Shown: positions 53,291 through 59,719 of the stretch, in pieces | Numbering within the stretch: the first letter of the stretch is position 1 | How the letters are laid out: each line of letters opens with the position of its first letter | Assembly (NCBI GenBank): GCA_947626285.1 | Contig: CANQRR010000014.1 | Coordinates: forward strand, 1-62,999 | Direction: 5' to 3' | Source: an uncultured Lachnospiraceae bacterium | GTDB taxonomy: Bacteria > Bacillota > Clostridia > Lachnospirales > Lachnospiraceae | DNA: 62,999 nt | Program-made: the position numbers and the translations under genes | The notes under the pieces: model-generated | Told to the model about the DNA's origin: nothing | Seen by the model: the letters and a program-made list of their open reading frames with translations, nothing else | Databases searched by the model: none

Positions 53291-53312
53291 AGATATTCCT
53301 GCAGTGTTTGAT

Positions 53313-55172
53313 CTAGCTTGCGGCTCCGTCGAAATGTTTCAGCTGCGGGTAACGCTCTGTGAGCGTATTCCAGATCAGAGCGGCGCATTTTTCAGGCTCC
53401 AGCGAAGTGGTGTCGATCGTGACGTCCGCGTGCTGCGGGACTTCGTACGGACTTGAGATGCCGGTGAAGTCTGAGAGTTCGCCGCTGCGCGCTTTCTTGT
53501 AGAGCCCCTTGATGTCGCGGCGCTCACACTCCTCAAGCGGCGTGCTCATGTACACTTCCACGAAGGAATCCGCGCCGATGATGTCCTTTGCCATCTGACG
53601 GTCTCTGGCGTACGGGGAGATGAACGCGGTGATGACGATCAGTCCTGCGTCGTTCATCAGCTTGGCCACCTCTGCGATCCGGCGGATATTCTCGATGCGG
53701 TCCGCCTCCTTGAAGCCGAGATTGCGATTCAGGCCCATACGGATGTTGTCGCCGTCGAGGGTCATCGTGTGCATGCCGCGCGCGACGAGCTGCTTCTCCA
53801 ACTCGTTGGAGACGACGGACTTTCCGGCTCCGGACAGGCCGGTCATCCAGATCGTGATGGGCGGCTGCCCCTTCTGTCCGGCGCGGAACTCCCTTGTTAC
53901 ATCCAGCTTCTGCCAGGTCAGGTTGTTGGAGCGCTGGATGCTGCGCAGAACGACGCCGCAGGCCGAGGTCATGTTTGTGACGCGGTCGATCAGGATCAGC
54001 GAGCCAAGCGCCTGATTGTTGCGGAATTTATCAAAAACGATCTTGTCCGATACAGAGATATCGCATTCGGCGATTTCATTTTTATAAGTGGCGTCCGCCG
54101 GGATCTCGTCGCCGGTGTTGACGTCGATCTTGTGGTTGATTGCCATGACGATCGCCGGGATCAGGCGGGTGCCGAGTTTCAGATAATAGTTCTTCCCCGC
54201 GATGAGGGGATTGTCGTCCATCCAGAGAAGACGGACCGTGAACAAACTGCCGACATACGGCTGAAAATCCTTCGCGAGGACACAGCCTCTGGAGACGTCC
54301 ACCTCACGGTCGAGCGAGACGGTGACCGCGTGACCGCAGGCGGCGGAATCAACATCTTTTCCGGCGTCGATGATCCGGCTGACGACCGCCTTTTCACTGG
54401 AGGGAAGCGAGGTGACCTCATCCCCGACGTGCAGTGTGCCGGACTCGATCTGCCCCTGGAACCCGCGGAACGTGTGGTCGGGGCGGCAGACACGCTGCAC
54501 CGGCATCGCGAAGCCTTCGTTTCCCTCTGATTCGTGGATGTCAATATCCTCAAGGTAGGTCAGAAGGGAAACGCCGCGATACCACAGCATATGGCTGGAT
54601 TTCTGCATGATGTTGTCACCCTCCGTCGCGGAGACGGGGAGGATCTTCATGGTCTCAAATTCGTGCTCCGACATCATGCGCCGGATGTCGCGCGAGATCT
54701 TCTCGAAACGGTTCTCATCGTAGGAGATGAGGTCCATCTTATTGACGGCAAAGACGAAATGCCGGATGCCCATCATGGCGCAGATCCGCGCGTGCCGTCT
54801 TGTCTGCACCAGCACGCCGTGTGTGGCGTCCACGAGGATCACGGCGAGGTCCGCAAAGGACGCGCCGACCGCCATATTCCTTGTGTACTCTTCATGCCCC
54901 GGAGTGTCGGCGACGATGAAAGAGCGCTTTTCGGTCGTAAAGTAACGATAAGCCACGTCGATCGTGATGCCCTGCTCACGCTCCGCCATGAGTCCGTCGA
55001 GCAGCAGGGAGTAGTCGATCGCGCCGCCGCGGGAGCCCACCTTGCTGTCGAGGTGAAGCGCCTGCTCCTGGTCGGCGAAGAGTAGCTTGGCGTCGTAGAG
55101 CATATGTCCGATCAGCGTGGATTTTCCGTCGTCCACACTGCCGCAAGTGATAAATTTCAGAAGACTATTCAT
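53313..55172 (-). CDS. cysNC: Bifunctional ATP sulfurylase GTPase subunit/APS kinase
   Basis: A 619-residue NodQ-like fusion. The N-terminal EF-Tu-type GTPase (1-~430) has GSVDDGKSTL, DTPGHEEY and NKMD; the C-terminal APS kinase (about 445-619) has GLSGAGKSVV, DGDNIRMGLN and FISPYARDR. With CysD it makes APS using GTP energy, and the kinase domain converts APS to PAPS. The kinase P-loop ends KSVV rather than the common KST. The start follows GGAGGGG within the end of cysD. Fusion with the kinase points to PAPS as the end product. Confidence 0.95.
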   Translation of the reverse strand: MNSLLKFITCGSVDDGKSTLIGHMLYDAKLLFADQEQALHLDSKVGSRGGAIDYSLLLDGLMAEREQGITIDVAYRYFTTEKRSFIVADTPGHEEYTRNMAVGASFADLAVILVDATHGVLVQTRRHARICAMMGIRHFVFAVNKMDLISYDENRFEKISRDIRRMMSEHEFETMKILPVSATEGDNIMQKSSHMLWYRGVSLLTYLEDIDIHESEGNEGFAMPVQRVCRPDHTFRGFQGQIESGTLHVGDEVTSLPSSEKAVVSRIIDAGKDVDSAACGHAVTVSLDREVDVSRGCVLAKDFQPYVGSLFTVRLLWMDDNPLIAGKNYYLKLGTRLIPAIVMAINHKIDVNTGDEIPADATYKNEIAECDISVSDKIVFDKFRNNQALGSLILIDRVTNMTSACGVVLRSIQRSNNLTWQKLDVTREFRAGQKGQPPITIWMTGLSGAGKSVVSNELEKQLVARGMHTMTLDGDNIRMGLNRNLGFKEADRIENIRRIAEVAKLMNDAGLIVITAFISPYARDRQMAKDIIGADSFVEVYMSTPLEECERRDIKGLYKKARSGELSDFTGISSPYEVPQHADVTIDTTSLEPEKCAALIWNTLTERYPQLKHFDGAAS

Positions 55173-55174
55173 GA

Positions 55175-56077
55175 CTAGAAATACCCCTCCTTCTTTCTCT
55201 TTTCCATGCTGGCGCTACCGCCGTCGCTGTCGATCACGCGGCTTGTCCGCTCGGAGGATACCGCGCCGAGCGTCTCCTCGACGATTGCGTCCAGCGTGTC
55301 GGCGGTGCTCTCTACTCCGCCGGTCAAGGGGTAGCAGCCGAGCGTCCGGAAACGGATCATGCCGTGCTCGACGACCTCGCCCTCCTTCAGGCGCATGCGG
55401 TCGTCGTCGACCATGATGATGTTGCCGTTTCGCCGTACGAAGGGCCGCTCCTTCGCGAAGTACAGGGGAACGATATCAATGTTCTCCTGACGGATGTACT
55501 GCCAGATATCGGCTTCCGTCCAGTTGGACAGAGGGAAGACACGGATCTCCTCGCCCTGATGGATCTGGGTATTGTAGAGCTTCCACATTTCTGGGCGCTG
55601 ATTCTTGGGATCCCAGGCGTGGCTCGCGTTGCGGAAGGAGAAGATGCGCTCCTTGGCGCGGGACTTTTCCTCATCCCGCCGGCCGCCACCGAACGCCGCT
55701 GTAAAGCCATACTTGTCGAGCGCCTGCTTGAGCGCCTGCGTCTTCATGATGTCGGTGTACGCCGCGCCGTGGTCGAACGGGTTGATGCCCTGTGCGACGC
55801 CCTCTTCATTGATGTACTCGAGCATGGTGATCCCGTATTTCTGCGCGACCTTGTCCCGGAACTCGATCATCTCGCGGAACTTCCAGGTCGTATTCACGTG
55901 CAAGAACGGGAAGGGCGGCTTCTCCGGGTAAAACGCTTTCAAAGCCAGGTGCAGCATGACAGAGGAATCCTTGCCGATCGAGTAGAGCATGACCGGTTTC
56001 TCGCATTCGGCGGCGACTTCGCGCATGATATAGATCGCCTCTGCCTCCAGTTTGTCAAGATGGGTCATTGTTGTCAT
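55175..56077 (-). CDS. cysD: ATP sulfurylase small subunit (adenylyltransferase)
   Basis: A 300-residue PP-loop protein ([20 protein letters not shown]) with the CysD signatures [12 protein letters not shown] and [23 protein letters not shown], and the C-terminal [11 protein letters not shown]. It adenylates sulfate to APS as partner of the CysN GTPase. It is 2 nt before cysNC in the same operon. The ATG follows AAAAAGGAG. A promoter with the shared sulfation motif lies just upstream. Confidence 0.96.
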   Translation of the reverse strand: MTTMTHLDKLEAEAIYIMREVAAECEKPVMLYSIGKDSSVMLHLALKAFYPEKPPFPFLHVNTTWKFREMIEFRDKVAQKYGITMLEYINEEGVAQGINPFDHGAAYTDIMKTQALKQALDKYGFTAAFGGGRRDEEKSRAKERIFSFRNASHAWDPKNQRPEMWKLYNTQIHQGEEIRVFPLSNWTEADIWQYIRQENIDIVPLYFAKERPFVRRNGNIIMVDDDRMRLKEGEVVEHGMIRFRTLGCYPLTGGVESTADTLDAIVEETLGAVSSERTSRVIDSDGGSASMEKRKKEGYF

Positions 56078-56112
56078 AGTAACTCCTTTTTGCCGTGATA
56101 AAACGACACTAT

Positions 56113-56146
56113 ATTATAGGTTTATTGTGAAGCAATTACGGTAAAA
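56113..56146 (-). promoter_or_regulatory. cysD-cysNC-chr promoter with shared motif
   Basis: On the - strand a perfect TATAAT (56118-56113) follows 5 nt after a 23-nt motif at 56124-56146 that is 20/23 identical to the motif at 50667-50689 (+ strand ATTGTGAAGC, then ATTACGGTAAAA). The motif occupies the -35/spacer region; no TTGACA is seen, so activation through the motif is plausible. Confidence 0.65.
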
Positions 56147-56177
56147 CATAAATAATTCTGAGAACACAGCAGCACAG

Positions 56178-58829
56178 CTACAAAACACGGCTGCGCTCAT
56201 GTTCCAGCATGATCGGATAAATGCGCTCGCAGTTGTGATGATCCGAGAAGGCAAAGAAATCGTCTGCGCGCTTCCGGTACTTTTCAGGCATGACACAGTC
56301 GTTCTTCATGTATTTGCAGAGCACGTCGATCAGCTCGTCATTCGTATGGCAGATCTCGCCGAAGCTCATCGTCGCGTAGTGGAATGTCCCCTCGTCGTAG
56401 TGCTGCGGGATATCCTCGTGGTGCAGGTAAACGACCGGCTTGCGCATGTACGCGAAGTCAAATTGTACGCCGGAGAAATCCGTCACCATCAGCGCCGCCT
56501 CACAGAACAGCTTTTCATAGCTCATGTCGCCGATCGAGGGAATGATCTCGACCAGATCGTTTTTCGTGAAATCTTTGCACTGAGGGCTGACGATCGGGTG
56601 CAGGACATACTGGATCCGATAGCCGTACTGTCTTGCCGCGGCCAGCAGCCGCGGATCGTTGATGAGGCCATTGTAGACCTTATAATAATTCGTCTCCCGG
56701 AAATTCGGATTGTAATCGCGGGCGACGCCCTCATTTACCGATACTGTCATCGCGGAATTCATGCGCCAGGTCGGGGAGATCAGGATGATCTTCTGCGCCC
56801 GATCCTGCAGGCCGTCGTAGCGCGGCACGCCGGTCAGCTTCAGCGCGTCGTAGCCAACGTAATCGTAGACCGGCTTGGAGAGATTTTCAATCTCATATTT
56901 GGAGGCGCAGAAGTAAAGCCTTGTGTTGTCGCGCAGACGCTGTTGTGCCAGAGCGATCTTCTGCACCGACATTCCGTGCTGGACGCAGGCCACGTCGAAA
57001 TGAATGTCACTGCGGAACGGAAACATGCTGCGGAAATTGTAACCATTGAACGCGACGACCGTCGAGTTTGACGCGATCACCAGGTTCGCGTTCAGGAAAA
57101 CCAGCTTGTGCTTCAGGCTGTCGCGCTTCAGCGGGCGGTATCCATCCCGGCGCATACGCGCGTAGTCCGCAGAGGAAGGATCCAGCAGATAATACTTTTT
57201 GATGCCGTCCTTCTTTGCGGCGGTATAGCGGTACAGATATTCGGAAGAATCTCCGCCTTTGTAGATCTTGTCGAGAAACAGCCAGATCTTCTGCCGCGAA
57301 AAGTACGGCCGCAGCAGGAAGTTCAGCGCCTTGAGCGGAATCTGTCTGCGGTGTCCCTTGCGGATGACCCACATCTGCCACCAGAGACGGATCTGCCGGA
57401 ACAACACAAAATGCCAGTCGGCTCTGCGGATGTGGATACCGTCCGGCAGCCAGTAGGCAGCGTACTTTCCGAACTGCCAGAGCGCGCCCGGAAAATCTTT
57501 CGTGAACCGGCTCGTGTGGCAGGGGAACGCGTAATCCAGCTGGTACTCCTTTCCGCCTGCGTGCAGGACGAAGAGGAGCATGCGCTCTTTGTCCGGCGGC
57601 GGGAGCGGAATGGAGGTGTGGAAGGTGTGATAGCGCGTAAAGCTTACACCGAAACACTTTGTCAGGGAATATCGCTGATTGTAAGTAAGAGAATAATCCT
57701 TTCCGTCAAAACGGGCAGTCAGCTCGGTGCCTTCCGTGCGGTAAATGTCGTTGATCTCTCCATCGATCTCCAGCTGTCCGTTCCGGTAATCCAGCATCTG
57801 GATCCGCACGGTGAGCAGAGACAGGTCGGAAAAGATGACGCTGTCACAGCTGAGACACAGCTCGTCCCTGCCGGGCATGTTTCCGGGCTGGAGATCTTTC
57901 ACGGGCGTCAGCGCGCAGCGATAGGAAAAATCCTTCTCCTTGAGCTTCATGGCAAGAAGACTGAAGTCTGTTCCGAAAAAGCTGGTCGCGCAGTCGCGGC
58001 AGAGCACCGCCTCCGTGTTTACATACTGTAGAACGTCAGAAAATAAGGCCGAATAATCGGGGACTTCCTCCGGCGCGATCACATGTCGGTTCCGGTTGTC
58101 GATATTCGCGAAAATTCGGGTCTGTATCATATACAGGGCAAGACACTGCAGATAAACGTTTACCTGCCCGGCAGACTCCTGCTCCTGCCGCAGGGCGGGC
58201 AGCAGAAATTTTTCGAACGGATCGTAGTACCATTCCCGTGTGTTGCAGGGAAAATAATATTCAAAATCGCACTCCCGCGGATAAGCGTAGGTAAGCAGCA
58301 TTGTGCCCAGATAGAGATAGCGCGGGTTCCGGTAAAACAGGTACAGAAGCGCCTGCTTTTCCGCGGCCGGGGACTCCTGCGCCCGGGCGAGCGCGTCCTG
58401 CAGCTCTTTTGTGCGGATCAGCAGTCCGTGCAGCTCTGTCGGAAATACAGGCGGAAAAGCGGAGCGGTCGGACAGATCCACGAGGACGTCTTTCGGATGC
58501 TCCGGAAGAAAAAACTGATAGACCCGCTTTACTTTCGGAAAGAGAAAGGATGGCATCGCAAGCACTGCATTGCTTCCTTCGAGTCGTGCCAGCAGCTTTT
58601 CCAGGAAGTTCGGCTCCGGTTTGTCGTTCTCGTCGAGCAGGATCGTGAAGCGGCCTTTGGCCTCGGCAAATTTTTTCAGGGCGTTCTCACGTGGAGCGTA
58701 GATGTTGTCATCGAACACGGGAAGCCACTGGATCCGGTCCGCGGTTAGACTCTGCGCCGGGAACATGCCCGGATCGGCTTTCTTTTCTTTATGATATGCG
58801 TAGATCACAGTGATATCATAGCCTGCCAT
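56178..58829 (-). CDS. CDP-glycerol glycerophosphotransferase-family (TagB/TagF-like) protein
   Basis: An ~883-residue protein. The N-terminal ~240 residues resemble a degenerate GT-A glycosyltransferase fold (FTILLDENDKPEP); the middle (~240-470) is a beta-rich region; the C-terminal ~400 residues carry glycerophosphotransferase motifs: ACVQHGMS, ISPTWRMNS, and MVTDFSGVQFDFAYMRKPVVY with the HYDEG segment. Such enzymes polymerise or prime wall teichoic acid from CDP-glycerol or CDP-ribitol. I chose the ATG at 58829 (MAGYDITVIYAYHK), after AAAGGAG; the frame extends to 58901 but those codons lie in a dispersed repeat. Its product may be the polymer sulfated by ST1-ST4. Confidence 0.87.
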   Translation of the reverse strand: MAGYDITVIYAYHKEKKADPGMFPAQSLTADRIQWLPVFDDNIYAPRENALKKFAEAKGRFTILLDENDKPEPNFLEKLLARLEGSNAVLAMPSFLFPKVKRVYQFFLPEHPKDVLVDLSDRSAFPPVFPTELHGLLIRTKELQDALARAQESPAAEKQALLYLFYRNPRYLYLGTMLLTYAYPRECDFEYYFPCNTREWYYDPFEKFLLPALRQEQESAGQVNVYLQCLALYMIQTRIFANIDNRNRHVIAPEEVPDYSALFSDVLQYVNTEAVLCRDCATSFFGTDFSLLAMKLKEKDFSYRCALTPVKDLQPGNMPGRDELCLSCDSVIFSDLSLLTVRIQMLDYRNGQLEIDGEINDIYRTEGTELTARFDGKDYSLTYNQRYSLTKCFGVSFTRYHTFHTSIPLPPPDKERMLLFVLHAGGKEYQLDYAFPCHTSRFTKDFPGALWQFGKYAAYWLPDGIHIRRADWHFVLFRQIRLWWQMWVIRKGHRRQIPLKALNFLLRPYFSRQKIWLFLDKIYKGGDSSEYLYRYTAAKKDGIKKYYLLDPSSADYARMRRDGYRPLKRDSLKHKLVFLNANLVIASNSTVVAFNGYNFRSMFPFRSDIHFDVACVQHGMSVQKIALAQQRLRDNTRLYFCASKYEIENLSKPVYDYVGYDALKLTGVPRYDGLQDRAQKIILISPTWRMNSAMTVSVNEGVARDYNPNFRETNYYKVYNGLINDPRLLAAARQYGYRIQYVLHPIVSPQCKDFTKNDLVEIIPSIGDMSYEKLFCEAALMVTDFSGVQFDFAYMRKPVVYLHHEDIPQHYDEGTFHYATMSFGEICHTNDELIDVLCKYMKNDCVMPEKYRKRADDFFAFSDHHNCERIYPIMLEHERSRVL

Positions 58830-58857
58830 AGCCTGCGCCGTCTCCTTTTCTATAGTC

Positions 58858-58907
58858 TGAGCCGTGCGCTCCTGAAAACCTGTGTTTGTCATTGTCTGCA
58901 CGGCTCA
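58858..58907. repeat. Dispersed inverted-end element, short copy 3
   Basis: TGAGCCGTGC (58858-58867) and GCACGGCTCA (58898-58907), perfect 10-bp inverted ends only 30 nt apart. The right flank (ATTGCTTTCGCGG) matches the corresponding flanks of copies 1 and 2, but the internal core is missing, so it looks like a deletion derivative. It lies in the leader of the glycerophosphotransferase-family gene. Confidence 0.7.
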
Positions 58908-59085
58908 TTGCTTTCGCGGATATTCTAACACAAGAACCGTGCGCTTTTCAATAAAATATGCCTTTTTGTAATAGATTGTATTGCATAAAAAAACAGAAAT
59001 TTATATAATATATATTAAATATACACAAAAATAAAGATTTGAATAATTAAAATAAAAATAATTTTAAAAATATTCAAAAATAGTA
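58908..59085. other. Very AT-rich intergenic stretch
   Basis: Poly-A/T rich sequence without an ORF or stable hairpin that I can see. It probably contains the - strand promoter of the glycerophosphotransferase gene and upstream (UP-like) sequence for the + strand promoter at 59086. Confidence 0.5.
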
Positions 59086-59114
59086 TTGACAAATAAAAAT
59101 CCGTGTGTTAAGAT
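59086..59114 (+). promoter_or_regulatory. Consensus promoter of a short AT-rich transcript
   Basis: TTGACA (59086-59091), exact 17-nt spacer, TAAGAT (59109-59114), preceded by A/T tracts that could act as an UP element. The transcript would start near 59121, with a CAACAAA/TTTGTTG hairpin at 59122-59139 at its 5' end. Confidence 0.8.
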
Positions 59115-59197
59115 ACAACCATCAACAAAAACATTTGTTGTTCCTATAGATAGTACATACCTATAGAAGAATTCAAAAAGGAGGAGGTCGATTCCAA

Positions 59198-59278
59198 TGG
59201 ACACAGTCTCACATATGTATATCGATACATGTGGCTGGATAAATGTTTCCTGTAAAAAAGACCTCTATCAGGACTGAT
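59198..59278 (+). CDS. Possible 26-residue Cys-containing peptide
   Basis: A 26-codon ORF starting at ATG 59198 (MDTVSHMYIDTCGWINVSCK...) and ending at TGA 59276-59278. It has a very strong ribosome site (AAGGAGGAGG, 59179-59188) and lies 80 nt after a consensus promoter. It has two cysteines seven residues apart and no signal peptide. A second, weaker ORF (TTG 59305 to 59454, 49 highly charged residues) follows. It could be a signalling or modified peptide, a leader peptide for regulation, or chance; I recognise no family. Confidence 0.45.
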
Positions 59279-59304
59279 TCAAATAATCGTATGAAAACGA
59301 TCGA

Positions 59305-59454
59305 TTGGAGAGGAAAAAGAATCTGCTGATAGAGCACATTTATCCGGGTAGAACGGAAGAAAATCGAACGCGCAGGTTCGAAGAAGAGTATCGGCAGAAA
59401 AAAGATCAGAATGAAACAAAACCAAAAGAAAGGGACAATTCAGAGACTGATTGA
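59305..59454 (+). CDS. Possible 49-residue charged ORF
   Basis: Open from a TTG at 59305 to TGA 59452-59454, encoding a very charged sequence (LERKNLLIEHIYPGRTEENR...) with no ribosome site of note. It lies between the 26-residue ORF and the terminator. Probably untranslated; listed because the stretch is otherwise unexplained. Confidence 0.15.
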   Translation: MERKKNLLIEHIYPGRTEENRTRRFEEEYRQKKDQNETKPKERDNSETD

Positions 59455-59540
59455 AATGCTGAAACAAGCCGCATGGTGAAAAAGCAGGAAAAGGACTCTC
59501 CAATATCATTCAAATAAAAATAAAACTGAATAAAAAAGAT

Positions 59541-59577
59541 CAGGAGGTGTTATCAGAGGTAACATCTCCTGTTTTTA
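59541..59577 (+). terminator. Terminator of the short transcript
   Basis: AGGAGGTGTTA (59542-59552) pairs with TAACATCTCCT (59560-59570) with one G-T pair, followed by GTTTTTA. It ends the unit that starts near 59121, well before the next gene. Confidence 0.85.
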
Positions 59578-59719
59578 TGCAAAAATCTGCATTTTTCGAC
59601 AGGTTGGTTTTGACAACAAAATGGAGGTATGGTACACTAAAAAAAATGTTTCATATAAATGAAAAGAAATAAATAAAAATTTTAAGGCGTATGCCGAATG
59701 TAATGGCGGGGTGGGGGAA

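Noticed and set aside
53769-54530. 253-codon + strand ORF inside cysNC
   Set aside because: It lies wholly opposite the conserved GTPase/kinase coding region and encodes a shadow sequence.
59279-59509. 76-codon reverse ORF in the AT-rich unit
   Set aside because: No ribosome site; promoter, ribosome site and terminator in this unit all point to the + strand.
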